64,000 nt of DNA. Origin: Lachnospiraceae bacterium XBD2001 (lineage in GTDB: Bacteria > Bacillota > Clostridia > Lachnospirales > Lachnospiraceae). Numbering within the stretch: the first letter of the stretch is position 1; every line of letters begins with the position of its first letter. The stretch covers positions 310,001-374,000 of the forward strand of contig FPAN01000003.1 of assembly GCA_900116395.1 (NCBI GenBank), written 5' to 3'. This document shows, one piece after another, positions 25,811 through 35,499 of this stretch. The position numbers and the translations under genes were made by a program. The notes under the pieces were generated by a model. The model was not told the DNA's origin. It saw nothing but the letters and a program-made list of their open reading frames with translations, and ran no database searches.

Positions 25811-26206
25811 CTATGCAATTACAGCTCCATCAATGTTTGTAAAAACTTTTTCCAAGGATTCTTCCTGATTCATTGCTGTCACCACCGTCTGTGATGGTAC
25901 ATTCACGATAAAAGCCATGGAATCAAGCAAAACCAAGGAATCCTGTATTCCCTTTTCACCTGCCTTTGCCGTTGCCGCTTCCAAGCGTTCACTCTGCTCC
26001 GGAGATAAGGTGATGTTCCGATCATCCAGTCTCATGGAGGCATGCTTGGAGAACTTTACACTTTGTTTATCGGCAACTTCCAGCTGATTCTTTAGTATAT
26101 CCGAGAACGCTGTGCCTGCGGTCTTAGGTGCGGAACTTTTTGTTTTGTTTAAGTATTGGTTTGTAACCTGCTCAATGGAGGTAAAACCGTTCACCATTTG
26201 GTTCAT
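25811..26206 (-). CDS. Flagellar operon protein of the TIGR02530 family
   Basis: The protein has 131 residues. The conserved C-terminal half is clear (FSKHASMRLDDRNITLS ... LVLLDSMAFIVNVPSQTVVTAM), the hallmark of this family of small proteins found between flgD and flgE. The function is not established; a link to hook building is inferred from position. AAGGAG ribosome site before the ATG. Confidence 0.85.
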   Translation of the reverse strand: MNQMVNGFTSIEQVTNQYLNKTKSSAPKTAGTAFSDILKNQLEVADKQSVKFSKHASMRLDDRNITLSPEQSERLEAATAKAGEKGIQDSLVLLDSMAFIVNVPSQTVVTAMNQEESLEKVFTNIDGAVIA

Positions 26207-26217
26207 ACTCTTGCTCC

Positions 26218-26886
26218 TTACGCACCGGTTGTGCTCTGTGTTGCTTCCTTTGCCTTTACAAGTTCTGTCATGCGCTTGATGTATTTGTCAATGGTTGCCT
26301 GATCATCCGCACTGATTAAGGTCTTCTGGTAATCTCCAAGGCTTGCATACAGCTGATCCAAGGTTGCAATCTTCTTGATTGTTTCATCGTCTGCCTTCAT
26401 TTCATCCAGCTTCGGAAGATCCTTCATCAATTTTGCGATGGCATCCTTCGTCATAACTGCGCCATAGTAAGTATCATCCAAAACAGATTCTACGCCGGAG
26501 GCATCATAGAGTTTTCCGTTAATGGAAATCTTGATTCCCGCAGCATCATGCTTAACGAAATCTACATAGCCTTCCACTCCGCCGTTCTCTGCATTCAATA
26601 CAACAAACTTACCGGTTAAGGCATTTGCGGAAATGGCGTTGACGTCATTCTGTACGGACTGCATGGATTCTACCTGGGTAAAGGTTGCTAATTCTTTTAC
26701 ATACTCTGAGTTGTCGGTTGGTTCCATCGGATCCTGATACTTCATCTCTGCTACCAAAAGCTGTAAGAACATGTCCTTGGTTTCCTTGGCTGCGTTCTTT
26801 GCTTTTGCAGATTCAGCAGATGTTGTATTTCCAACGGCCTGACCGTTTTTAATCTGTTGAACTAATCCAATATCTTTATCTGCCAT
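26218..26886 (-). CDS. flgD: Hook cap/scaffold protein FlgD
   Basis: The protein has 222 residues. The conserved N-terminal block is plain (DMFLQLLVAEMKYQDPMEPTDNSEYVKELATFTQVESM), followed by a beta-rich middle; the C-terminal ~90 residues are helical and Lys/Asp-rich, unlike classical FlgD. FlgD caps the growing hook. It lies 15 bases after fliK with AAAAGGAG upstream. Confidence 0.9.
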   Translation of the reverse strand: MADKDIGLVQQIKNGQAVGNTTSAESAKAKNAAKETKDMFLQLLVAEMKYQDPMEPTDNSEYVKELATFTQVESMQSVQNDVNAISANALTGKFVVLNAENGGVEGYVDFVKHDAAGIKISINGKLYDASGVESVLDDTYYGAVMTKDAIAKLMKDLPKLDEMKADDETIKKIATLDQLYASLGDYQKTLISADDQATIDKYIKRMTELVKAKEATQSTTGA

Positions 26887-26901
26887 AAATAGCTCCTTTT
26901 G

Positions 26902-28440
26902 TTAAGCGGTAAAATTAACGGAATTGCCTGCATCCTTCATCATACTGGCCACTAACGCTTCCGCTTCACTTAGCATCTCGTCCATATCATCCATCTGATT
27001 CAGATTGATGTTGGTACGTCTGGTCCGGCTTGCGGCATGCTCTTCGGTCTGCTGATTGCTCTGCTGCATTTGGCCTTCTTCCAAATTCCGTTCAAACTCG
27101 TGTGTTCCAACGGATACTTCCACTGCTTCCACTTTGATTCCCTGCTGATTTAAGTTCTCTTTCAGGACTGCCATCTGGCCTTCGATCGCATGTCGAACCG
27201 CTTCATTCTGCAAGGTAATGTGTGCGGTAACTTTACCATCATTCTCCGCAACGTTTAGAATCATTCGTCCTAAGTTCTGCGGATTCAATTCCATCTCCAT
27301 GGAGGTTACCTGGTTGGAAATGGTCACCTTGGCATTGGATACAATCTGTTCAATGACGTCTCTCGTATCAATACCGTAGCTATAGGTGGTTACCTGTTCT
27401 ACACTCTCTCCAACAACCTGCGTCGTTGTCTGAAAAGATGTTGCAAGGTTTTGCTCACTGCTTCGTACCAAATGGTCGTTTCCAACAGGAGTTTCGCTCT
27501 TGCGGTTGTACTGTGAGTTGGTATTGCCGTTCTCGGAAGCATCTTTGCCGGTCTCATTCAAAAGATTCTTAAGGCCGCCTTCTGCTTCTTCTGCCACATC
27601 GTTGGTTATGTCCACGGTTTGGTTGGTGGAGTCCGTGTTCACCTTGGCGGTGTGGGTGTTATCTTCGACATCGTTGACTACCATGTTGGCTAAAACATTT
27701 CCCTCATCCTCCGATGTCACTGTAGCGTCCTTCGCTACTTCCTGCGGGAGTACTTCCACAGGTCTTTGTTCCGGAATTACTTCCTCTGTTACTGTTGTTT
27801 GCTGGATGTTCTCGATTGCGATTGGAATCTCTTCCTCGCTCACCGGTGCAAATCCGTCTGCAAAAAGCTCTACGTTCTTTAAGGTGGTAACATCAGCATC
27901 AACGGAACTTAACAAATCGATTCCAAGCTGTTGTACCTGGTCCAAAATGTCCGTTACGGTGTTGCTTACCAAAAGAGAAATCGTATCTTCATTGCTTAAC
28001 TCTGAAACTAATCTGGTGAGATTGTTTGGATCTAAGAGATCCATATAGCAAAGTCCCAAGTTCTCCATAGCAGTAACGATTTCTTCTTCCGTTACGTCCA
28101 ACGCTTCTTCCAAGACTGCATTGGTCTTGTCTGCAAAGTCTTTTACGGACTGCTTCTCTTCCGTCATGGTTGCAAATTTCTTGGCGTCTTGATTGCCCTG
28201 GTCATTAGACTGTGGCACTTTCTTTGCCGCATCATAATTTGCAGTTTGAAGATTGGAAATCGCATTTTGCTGTGGCATTTGAACTTCCTCGGACGCTGCC
28301 GGTAGATTCACAAACGATGTGTTTTTCGTCATGAGATCTTGGAAATTGCCGAATGAATTTTCAGATTTCGCTGCGGATTGCACTTGTGTCTGGCCGAAAT
28401 TCAAAAGAATCGGAACATCTGACACATTTGCACTTGTCAT
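26902..28440 (-). CDS. fliK: Hook-length control protein FliK
   Basis: The protein has 512 residues. A long variable, acidic and Asn/Thr-rich N-terminal region acts as the ruler. The conserved C-terminal domain is visible (VTSMEMELNPQNLGRMILNV ... GKVTAHITLQNEAVRHAIEGQM ... LKENLNQQGIKVEAVEVSV). FliK is exported, measures the hook and triggers the FlhB switch. ATG after AAAGGAGG. Confidence 0.92.
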   Translation of the reverse strand: MTSANVSDVPILLNFGQTQVQSAAKSENSFGNFQDLMTKNTSFVNLPAASEEVQMPQQNAISNLQTANYDAAKKVPQSNDQGNQDAKKFATMTEEKQSVKDFADKTNAVLEEALDVTEEEIVTAMENLGLCYMDLLDPNNLTRLVSELSNEDTISLLVSNTVTDILDQVQQLGIDLLSSVDADVTTLKNVELFADGFAPVSEEEIPIAIENIQQTTVTEEVIPEQRPVEVLPQEVAKDATVTSEDEGNVLANMVVNDVEDNTHTAKVNTDSTNQTVDITNDVAEEAEGGLKNLLNETGKDASENGNTNSQYNRKSETPVGNDHLVRSSEQNLATSFQTTTQVVGESVEQVTTYSYGIDTRDVIEQIVSNAKVTISNQVTSMEMELNPQNLGRMILNVAENDGKVTAHITLQNEAVRHAIEGQMAVLKENLNQQGIKVEAVEVSVGTHEFERNLEEGQMQQSNQQTEEHAASRTRRTNINLNQMDDMDEMLSEAEALVASMMKDAGNSVNFTA

Positions 28441-28549
28441 ATGTGTCCTCCTTTCTTAGATTTTTGTACCCGAAACATTGCCATCCGTAGCGATTGGGTT
28501 AGATGTGTCTTCCTTGACGTATACAAGGAAGTCTATAAGAACAAGGTTG
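28441..28549. other. Intergenic region between motE-like gene and fliK
   Basis: A short 8-base-pair stem (CTTCCTTG 28509-28516 with CAAGGAAG 28524-28531) lies here with no T-run. It is probably a message-processing or weak pausing element rather than a terminator. Confidence 0.35.
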
Positions 28550-29308
28550 TTATGGTTCCATTAACTTGGTTAAGGCTGCTGCCGTATCCGTGTTCATGGC
28601 ACCCATAATGTCAGCTCTGGACTGTGTGTCCATTGCCTTTAATATTTTGGCAACCAGCTTCAGATTATCTGTCATGGAATTAAAAATTGCTGCAGCAGCT
28701 TCCGGTTCCATGGAAGAATATGTCTTGGCATAGTCCTCAATCTCAGCATTTGCCTGTAATTGACCAACCACTTGTTTGTATATCGCCTCCGCATTTTCCG
28801 GCTCTATACTCTCATAGTACTCCTTATATGCATTTATATCGGGTGCTTGGTCCGAAAAAACAACCTCTTTATAAAATTTTTCTTTTAAAGCTTCAAATTC
28901 TTGCTCTTTTTGTTTGTAAGTTGCCAGTTCCGCAGCCTGAGCTTCCAGGTCTGCAATATGGGCAGAGTCCGACCCGGTCTGTTCCTGAGCCGCTGCCAGC
29001 TGGCCTTCCAGCTCTTTGATACGAACTACTGCTTCATCAACGGTCTTATAGTCATATGCCGCGTCTTCCTGGGCATATTCCTGGACTTCCGGAAGAATTT
29101 TGTTGATGACCGGAACGTCTTTTAATCGTGGATAGAGAATGGTAGAACCGATTCCGCCCACATCCATTTTTACCAGAAGCGCAAAGATTGCAGCCCAAAC
29201 CACAAGAATCAGGAGAATGGCTACAATAATCATTCCTACGCCGCCTTCTGCCTCTCCCTCTTGTCCTTTGTCCTTCTTCTCTTCTACATCCTTTGTTTCG
29301 TCTGCCAT
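28550..29308 (-). CDS. MotE-like flagellar membrane protein (MgtE N-terminal domain)
   Basis: The protein has 252 residues: a charged N-terminus, one membrane helix (~25-47), a coiled coil (~80-130), and a C-terminal helical domain of the MgtE intracellular N type (YSSMEPEAAAAIFNSM ... ILKAMDTQSRADIMGAM). It is not a magnesium transporter, since only the small helical domain is shared. Proteins of this layout between fliJ and fliK include MotE of rhizobia, a MotC chaperone. The role here is inferred from position. Confidence 0.75.
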   Translation of the reverse strand: MADETKDVEEKKDKGQEGEAEGGVGMIIVAILLILVVWAAIFALLVKMDVGGIGSTILYPRLKDVPVINKILPEVQEYAQEDAAYDYKTVDEAVVRIKELEGQLAAAQEQTGSDSAHIADLEAQAAELATYKQKEQEFEALKEKFYKEVVFSDQAPDINAYKEYYESIEPENAEAIYKQVVGQLQANAEIEDYAKTYSSMEPEAAAAIFNSMTDNLKLVAKILKAMDTQSRADIMGAMNTDTAAALTKLMEP

Positions 29309-29329
29309 ACCTTCACCTTATTTTGCTTC

Positions 29330-29776
29330 CTACTCATCCTTAGATCCGTAGGTAAAGCTTACCAATTCATCAATCTCTTTGTTTTCCTGACGAGCCGCCT
29401 CTTCCTTAAATTCTTCCAAAGCGTGCTCCCGCAAATTCTCGTGAGTCTTCCGATCCTTCATGACCGCATCTAAACGCATGCGCACCACATCCAGTTCCTT
29501 TTGCGCCTTACGTATCGCAAACATCTGGTCACGAATACTGACCTTCATACGTTCAATGGAGGACTTGATTTGCTGAATGCGCCGCAAATTAATGGTGCCT
29601 TCCGAAGCCTGCTTCAGTTGCACCTCATACTCGGACTTTCGAATAATCAGCTCCTGTAGCTTATTCTGTTCTTCCAGAAGTTTGGCATTGGCAATTGCAA
29701 ACGCCATCTTCTCCTGGCTCTCCATTTTTTGTTTCAGCTCTAAAATGTTTTGCATGCGATAAACAAACTTCGCCAT
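29330..29776 (-). CDS. fliJ: Flagellar export chaperone FliJ
   Basis: The protein has 148 residues, almost wholly a two-helix coiled coil (FVYRMQNILELKQKMESQEKMAFA at the start). FliJ sits in the centre of the FliI ring and links it to FlhA. It follows fliI by 14 bases. Confidence 0.9.
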   Translation of the reverse strand: MAKFVYRMQNILELKQKMESQEKMAFAIANAKLLEEQNKLQELIIRKSEYEVQLKQASEGTINLRRIQQIKSSIERMKVSIRDQMFAIRKAQKELDVVRMRLDAVMKDRKTHENLREHALEEFKEEAARQENKEIDELVSFTYGSKDE

Positions 29777-29790
29777 ACAAACCTCTCATC

Positions 29791-31104
29791 CTAGGCTTCA
29801 TCCGGCGGGAAAATGCTCTCCAATGTACCAAGGACATCTTCGAAATCAATCTTCTCATCCGTTGCCTGTAACAAAAAATCATTTACAGCATCAATCTTGG
29901 AAATTGCATAATCAATGCTCTTGTTGGAGCCCATCTTGTAAGCTCCGATATTAATCAAATCCTCTGCCTCGGAATAGGTCGCCATAACATTCTTCATACG
30001 CCCCGCAAGCATCTTATGTTCCTTGGATGCTACGGCGCTCATAACTCTGGAAATGGAGGCCAATACATCAATGGCCGGATAATGATTCTTCTGGGCCAGA
30101 CGACGATTCAACACAATATGGCCATCCAAAATGCTTCGGGCAGTATCCGTAATCGGTTCGTTGAAATCATCACCGTCTACTAAGACCGTATACAATCCAG
30201 TAATGGAACCCTTGTCGGAATTACCGGCACGCTCCAACAATCGTGGCATGGTGGAATATACGCTCGGCGGATAACCACGGGTAACCGGCGGTTCTCCGGA
30301 AGCAAGTCCGATCTCACGCTGTGCCATGGAAAATCGTGTCAGCGAGTCCATCATCAAAAGCACATCTTTGCCCTGATCACGGAAGTACTCCGCAATGGCG
30401 GTTGCAGACATGGCTGCTTTTTTACGAATCAAGGCGGGCTTATCCGAGGTTGCAACTACAACAACGGAACGGGCCATACCTTCTTCGCCCAAATCATGTT
30501 CTACGAATTCGCGAACCTCACGGCCGCGCTCGCCAATCAACGCGATGACATTGACCTCAGCCTTGGTGTTACGGGCAAACATACCCATTAAGGTACTCTT
30601 ACCAACACCGGAACCGGCAAAGATTCCGATACGCTGGCCCTTGCCGACAGTAATCAAACCATCCACCGCCTTCACACCAAGAGGCAACACTTCAGAGATA
30701 ATCTCACGATCCATCGGATCCGGCGGATCTCCGTCTACCGGATAAATCGCATCCAATTCCAAGTCTTCGTCCGTATCCGTCGGGCGTCCCAAGCCATCCA
30801 CCGTATGTCCAAGGAGGGCATCTCCCACCGGAATACTTAAGGGATGACCGGTGTTTCGAACCAGACATCCGATGCCGACACCTTCTACAGTTTCAAACGG
30901 CATCAGCTGCAGGCGCTTATCCAAGAAGCCTACCACTTCCGCCATTACACAGGTGTCATCATCTACGATAATCTCGCACAAATCATTCAGTTTTGCGTCA
31001 GGGCCTACGGATTCAATCGTAAGACCAACCACCTTCGTCACTTTACCAAGATGATTGAAATACGAATTATTCAAGGTTCCCAAATATTTCCGTCGGTCAA
31101 TCAT
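29791..31104 (-). CDS. fliI: Flagellar export ATPase FliI
   Basis: The protein has 437 residues. Walker A is GIFAGSGVGKSTLMGM, Walker B lies in DVLLMMDSLTRF, and GERGREVREF and SIFPPDEA-type ends are as in the family. It powers or primes unfolding of export substrates. ATG start; fliH lies 39 bases upstream. Confidence 0.96.
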   Translation of the reverse strand: MIDRRKYLGTLNNSYFNHLGKVTKVVGLTIESVGPDAKLNDLCEIIVDDDTCVMAEVVGFLDKRLQLMPFETVEGVGIGCLVRNTGHPLSIPVGDALLGHTVDGLGRPTDTDEDLELDAIYPVDGDPPDPMDREIISEVLPLGVKAVDGLITVGKGQRIGIFAGSGVGKSTLMGMFARNTKAEVNVIALIGERGREVREFVEHDLGEEGMARSVVVVATSDKPALIRKKAAMSATAIAEYFRDQGKDVLLMMDSLTRFSMAQREIGLASGEPPVTRGYPPSVYSTMPRLLERAGNSDKGSITGLYTVLVDGDDFNEPITDTARSILDGHIVLNRRLAQKNHYPAIDVLASISRVMSAVASKEHKMLAGRMKNVMATYSEAEDLINIGAYKMGSNKSIDYAISKIDAVNDFLLQATDEKIDFEDVLGTLESIFPPDEA

Positions 31105-31143
31105 ATCCGCATCCTCATCATAAACAAAAAGGATGTAAAATCC

Positions 31144-32073
31144 TTACATGCTTAAAGATTTTAAATCCTTTACTAAATTATCCAGCTCAACATCCAAGCT
31201 GCAGTCAAAGACACCACCGTCCGTCTCAATGAGACATTGATGGACATCCAATACCGGATCACGAATGATATCCAACTGCAGGTCGTTACCGACCTTCTCC
31301 TGCAACTGAGACTTATACTGATTCAAAAAGTCGAAATTCTCATCATTGACTTTGATTAAGAATTCACGGCTGTTCTCAATATTAATCAACGCATTATCAA
31401 TCAAATGCAAAAGCAAGTCCTTCTTGTTGCCAAACTGAACCAAGAAAAACCGTTCCATTACTTCCGTAATGACATCCACCAGTTCACTCTCCATTGCACG
31501 CTCTTTCTCATCGAATTCCGCTTGCAACTGCTGACGCTCTGCTTCCAGTTCATCCTTCTTGGCATTGAACTCATTCATAGCATCAGCAAGACCTTCCTGG
31601 TATCCGGATTTCTTGCCTTCTTCCTCATAATGACTCTTCAACGCTTCTGCCTGTTCCTGGGCTTCCGCAATAATAGCATCCGCCTCTTCTCTGGCATTGG
31701 CAATCATCTCATCCGCCTGGGCCTGGATTGCTTCCATATCCACGAAAGCTTCCTCTGCCTCTTCTTCGGCTTCTTCCACCTGGTTAATGACCGGGTTGCC
31801 TTCATCATCCATAACAATAAGCGGCGTTCCATCTTCGTCCAGAGGCAGCAATACGTGTCCTTCTTCATCGGAAGGATAGATGGTATTTCCGTCTTCGTCC
31901 ACTTCAATGGCTGCAAAAAAATCGTCGATTTTCTGCTGACGGAAGTCATCCTTACGCTTGATAATCTGCTGTTGGAATTCCTGAATCCGTTCCTGAATGC
32001 GGTCATTGTAATCCAGACTCAGCTTGTGTTCTTCATCATCCGGGACAACCTGTCCCTTATATACCTTAAACAA
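31144..32073 (-). CDS. fliH: FliI regulator FliH with four acidic 10-residue repeats
   Basis: The protein has 309 residues. The start is a TTG at 32073, overlapping the fliG stop by 8 bases. After an N-terminal helix, residues 58-97 hold four tandem repeats of exactly 10 residues with Asp at 59, 69, 79, 89 and Gly at 62, 72, 82, 92 (pattern D-[ED]-[DE]-G). A long coiled coil follows (~100-200), then the C-terminal FliH/YscL domain (LVDVITEVMERFF ... CLIETDGGVFDCSLDVELD), which docks on FliI. The repeat insert is not part of classical FliH. Confidence 0.9.
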   Translation of the reverse strand: MFKVYKGQVVPDDEEHKLSLDYNDRIQERIQEFQQQIIKRKDDFRQQKIDDFFAAIEVDEDGNTIYPSDEEGHVLLPLDEDGTPLIVMDDEGNPVINQVEEAEEEAEEAFVDMEAIQAQADEMIANAREEADAIIAEAQEQAEALKSHYEEEGKKSGYQEGLADAMNEFNAKKDELEAERQQLQAEFDEKERAMESELVDVITEVMERFFLVQFGNKKDLLLHLIDNALINIENSREFLIKVNDENFDFLNQYKSQLQEKVGNDLQLDIIRDPVLDVHQCLIETDGGVFDCSLDVELDNLVKDLKSLSM

Positions 32074-33076
32074 CTAGGTCGTCACCTCCACCTCTGGAAA
32101 TAACAATCTCAGAAGCATCCTCCAACTTACGGATAACACCAACAATCTTCTGCTGTGCTTCTTCTACGTCCTTCATACGAACCGGACCCATGTAATCCAT
32201 ATCTTCCTTGATCATAGAAGCAAGACGGGATGACAGGTTCTTGAAGATAACATTCTGAACCTCTTCGTTAGCGCCCTTAAGAGCGACACCAAGGTCAGAG
32301 TTCTCAACATCACGCAACACGCGCTGAATGGAACGATCGTCCAGAAGAAGGATATCCTCGAAGACGAACATCTTCTTGCGGATCTCTTCGGATAACTCCG
32401 GTTCTTCGATTTCCAAAGTCTCCATGATACGCTTCTCTGTACCACGGTCTACGGCATTCAAAATAGCAACAACCGCATCCACACCACCGGCGATGGTGAA
32501 ATCCTGATTGATAAGAGAAGACAGCTTGCGCTCCAAGACACGCTCCACCTCTTTGATGACTTCCGGTGAAGTACGATCCATCATAGCGATACGCTTGGCA
32601 ACATCTGCCTGCTTCTCTGGCGGAAGTGCGCCCAAAATCATGGATGCCTGTGCAGCCGGCAAATAGGACAAAATCATGGCAATGGTCTGCGGATGCTCGT
32701 CCTGAATGAAGTTCAATACCTGAGAAGGCTCTGTCTTACGGATAAACTCGAACGGTCGAACCTGCAAGGAAGCAGTCAACTTCGTAATAACGCGCTGTGC
32801 CTCATCGCTACCAAGTGCAGTCTCCAACAATTCCTTGGCATATCCGATACCGCCTTCGGCAATATACTGCTGAGCCAGGCAGACCTGATAGAATTCATTG
32901 ATCACATCTTCTTTGATCTGTGGAGATACGCTTCTGGTATTGGCAATCTCCAGGGTCAGCTCTTCAATTTCTTCTTCTTTGAGATGTTTAAAAATTACGG
33001 CGGACTTCTCCGGGCCCAAAGTAATCAGCAATATCGCTGCTTTTTGCACACCGGTTAATTCATCAATCTCTGCCAT
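32066..33076 (-). CDS. fliG: Motor switch protein FliG
   Basis: The protein has 336 residues: N-terminal FliF-binding domain (LTGVQKAAILLITLGPEKSA), middle FliM-binding domain with EHPQTIAMILSYLP, and C-terminal torque domain with charged motor residues (FVFEDILLLDDRSIQRVLRDV). FliG meets MotA in torque generation. It follows fliF by 1 base with GGGGAGG inside the fliF 3' end. Confidence 0.97.
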   Translation of the reverse strand: MAEIDELTGVQKAAILLITLGPEKSAVIFKHLKEEEIEELTLEIANTRSVSPQIKEDVINEFYQVCLAQQYIAEGGIGYAKELLETALGSDEAQRVITKLTASLQVRPFEFIRKTEPSQVLNFIQDEHPQTIAMILSYLPAAQASMILGALPPEKQADVAKRIAMMDRTSPEVIKEVERVLERKLSSLINQDFTIAGGVDAVVAILNAVDRGTEKRIMETLEIEEPELSEEIRKKMFVFEDILLLDDRSIQRVLRDVENSDLGVALKGANEEVQNVIFKNLSSRLASMIKEDMDYMGPVRMKDVEEAQQKIVGVIRKLEDASEIVISRGGGDDLVV

Positions 33077-33077
33077 G

Positions 33078-34685
33078 TCAACCTCCCCAGTCCTCGTTTA
33101 ACCAGTTGCGCAACAGTGATGCCACAGCCTCCGGATTCTCGTCAACGAATTTCTCGATAAGGATTCTGGTCTCAGACTTCTCAGAGAATCCAATATCCTC
33201 CAAATTCTCCTGTTCCTGTTCTTCCAGAAGATCTTCCACGGAAATCTCTTCCGCAACTTCTTCCTCCCGCTCCACACGAAGAGAACGGAATACAACAAAA
33301 CCAAGCATTGCAAGAATCAGGACTGCAATCACAATCTGTAAAATATTCATCGGGTCAATGCCACCCTCTGAATACTGGAACATCGGCTGTTCGTATGCAA
33401 TAACGGAAATATTGTCAACCGGGATATTGGTTGCTTTGGAAATCGCATTGATAATCTCTTCATCCACTTCCGTACGAACCTGATCTTTGTTCTGCTCCAC
33501 GAACTCATCAAAGGTCATCTCATCCAAAGAACCGTTGGCTTTTAAGGTATCCTCGTTATAAACGACATAATTGTAAGCTACTACGGAAATAGAAGAAGTA
33601 TCGTAATTCACTGCTCCCGCTGCTTTCGTGGTAGTGGTGATTGTCTCATTCGGAAGATAATCCCAATTTTCATCGCTGGAAGAAGATTCGGAAGTATTAC
33701 CTTCTTCCATAACGTATGTGGTGTCATCATTGGAATCCGTTCCCGGAGTTCCTGCAACACCATTGGTGCTCTTGGTGGTGGACTTGGAATAGCTATCCAA
33801 ATAGCCTTCCTCACGACCTTCTGCTACATCATATTCATATCTGGTACGCTGTTCATCAGAGAAATCCATATCCAGATTGGCCTCTACACGAACATTGTCA
33901 AACAAGGTAGAACCATCGTTACTACCGGAGAGAATCGTCTTAATCTTCTGGGCAGCGACACGCTCTGCATCCCGCTTCACCTGCTGATTGGAGGAAGCAA
34001 TGCCTGCAGCAGTCGCTTCGTCTCCACCGGAGAAGAGGACATTACCTTCACTATCGATAATGGTAATATTCTCTGTGGTCTTATTGCCAAGACCGGTTGC
34101 AATCATATGCGCAATACCGTTGGCCTGATCAACCGTCAGAGGTGCCCCAAGCTCCAACTTCACGCTGGCATAAGAATCTTCTTTTTGGGAAACCAAGGTT
34201 CCGTCATACTCCGGAATGGAGAAAGTAACTTCCGCACTGTTCACCTGTTCCATAGACTCTAAGATGCGCTTGCACTTCTCTTCCAGATAGACCTGAGTCT
34301 TCTTCTGCTTGTCTGCTTCCGTAGCACTGAATCCGCCATCCAACGCATCGTTGATGGTAAATCCGGTAGAAGGAATATCATTGGTACCGAGCAAAATCGT
34401 TGCTCTGGCTCTGTCTTCTTCATGAATGGTATAAGTAAGACCATCCGGAGAGACCTGATACGGAATATTCTCGCCGGACAATAAACTCTGAATGGTATTG
34501 GACTGTGTGGCATTCTCCGCAACCGCAATGGTAATCCAGGTCGGACGGGTCACCACATAGGCCAAAATAGACAGCGCAACTACAACCACTGCAGCTGCAC
34601 TGACGATCAACACCTGTTGGCGCTTATTAAATTGCTTCCACCAAGTAAGAATCCGATTAATGATTCTTTGGATTTGTTCTGGCAT
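33078..34685 (-). CDS. fliF: MS-ring protein FliF
   Basis: The protein has 535 residues. Two membrane helices (~25-45 and ~445-465) flank ring-building domains (SLLSGENIPYQVSPDGLTYTI; QVYLEEKCKRILESMEQV). The C-terminal cytoplasmic tail ends with the FliG-binding segment (ASLLRNWLNEDWGG). FliF nucleates the basal body and encloses the export gate. Confidence 0.97.
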   Translation of the reverse strand: MPEQIQRIINRILTWWKQFNKRQQVLIVSAAAVVVVALSILAYVVTRPTWITIAVAENATQSNTIQSLLSGENIPYQVSPDGLTYTIHEEDRARATILLGTNDIPSTGFTINDALDGGFSATEADKQKKTQVYLEEKCKRILESMEQVNSAEVTFSIPEYDGTLVSQKEDSYASVKLELGAPLTVDQANGIAHMIATGLGNKTTENITIIDSEGNVLFSGGDEATAAGIASSNQQVKRDAERVAAQKIKTILSGSNDGSTLFDNVRVEANLDMDFSDEQRTRYEYDVAEGREEGYLDSYSKSTTKSTNGVAGTPGTDSNDDTTYVMEEGNTSESSSSDENWDYLPNETITTTTKAAGAVNYDTSSISVVAYNYVVYNEDTLKANGSLDEMTFDEFVEQNKDQVRTEVDEEIINAISKATNIPVDNISVIAYEQPMFQYSEGGIDPMNILQIVIAVLILAMLGFVVFRSLRVEREEEVAEEISVEDLLEEQEQENLEDIGFSEKSETRILIEKFVDENPEAVASLLRNWLNEDWGG

Positions 34686-34717
34686 TCCTTTACCCCTTCA
34701 TTAATGTATCCCTACGA

Positions 34718-35020
34718 CTAAATCTGCATGTTCATAATCGTCTGATAGCTTTGTAAAAAACGATCGCGGACTGCAACCGTGTAATTCAGCGCAACCTGAG
34801 CCTTCCGCTCGGCAATCATCACATCATGGGTGTTATCCGCTAACCCAAGAGCGAACTTCATCTCTTCCATCTGCGCTGCATTCTGGAGATCATTGGTCTC
34901 CTTAATCATATTCTTCGCCGCATCCAACACACGACCGAAATCATTTCCGTCCGTAGCCATGGGACGAGGCGTTGTAATCTCTGTCGTCTTATACAGGTGA
35001 TTAATTCCTACAATATCCAT
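34718..35020 (-). CDS. fliE: Flagellar rod-base protein FliE
   Basis: The protein has 100 residues, typical in size. The conserved C-terminal half is clear (VMIAERKAQVALNYTVAVRDRFLQSYQTIMNM). FliE links the MS ring to the rod. The exact start is less certain, as the N-terminus is variable; the ATG at 35020 gives normal length. Confidence 0.93.
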   Translation of the reverse strand: MDIVGINHLYKTTEITTPRPMATDGNDFGRVLDAAKNMIKETNDLQNAAQMEEMKFALGLADNTHDVMIAERKAQVALNYTVAVRDRFLQSYQTIMNMQI

Positions 35021-35036
35021 GCAAGCCTCCTAACTA

Positions 35037-35480
35037 TCAACCCTGTCCAATGGAAATTCCCTGCTGTGCCATGGTCTTCACTGCATCAAAAGCGGTGACG
35101 TTGGCCTGGTAAGCACGGGAAGAATCAATTAAGTTGGTCATCTCCGTAACCGTATTGACATTCGGGTAGGTGACATATCCGTTCTCATCCGCATCCGGAT
35201 GGGACGGATCGTATTCCATAATCATATCCGTCTCATAATCTTCCGTAACGGATACTACCTTCACGCCGTTACCCTTAAAAGACTGCGCGTAATTCAAGGT
35301 CTGTGCGAAGGTTGGATTCAAATTCTTCTCCGCAAAGGTCACAATCTTACGACGGTATGCACCGCCTTCTTCCGTACGGGTGGTATTCACATTGGCAATA
35401 TTCTCCGCAATGGTATCCATACGAAACCGCTGTGCGGTCATTCCGGATGCGCAAATATCAAATGATTGAAATAATCCCAT
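35037..35480 (-). CDS. flgC: Proximal rod protein FlgC
   Basis: The protein has 147 residues with the rod motif at the start (FDICASGMTAQRFRMDTIAENIANVNTT) and the C-terminal helix (VTEMTNLIDSSRAYQANVTAFDAVKTM). It is exported through the flagellar pore and lies between flgB and fliE, as in most Firmicutes. Confidence 0.96.
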   Translation of the reverse strand: MGLFQSFDICASGMTAQRFRMDTIAENIANVNTTRTEEGGAYRRKIVTFAEKNLNPTFAQTLNYAQSFKGNGVKVVSVTEDYETDMIMEYDPSHPDADENGYVTYPNVNTVTEMTNLIDSSRAYQANVTAFDAVKTMAQQGISIGQG

Positions 35481-35499
35481 AATTCACCTCCGGATATCC

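Noticed and set aside
28509..28531. Terminator between fliK and the motE-like gene
   Set aside because: The 8-base-pair stem has no T-run on the minus strand and the genes on both sides belong to one operon.
28550..29308. Magnesium transporter MgtE
   Set aside because: Only the small helical N-terminal domain of MgtE is shared; there is one membrane helix and no transporter domain. Position between fliJ and fliK points to a MotE-like flagellar protein.
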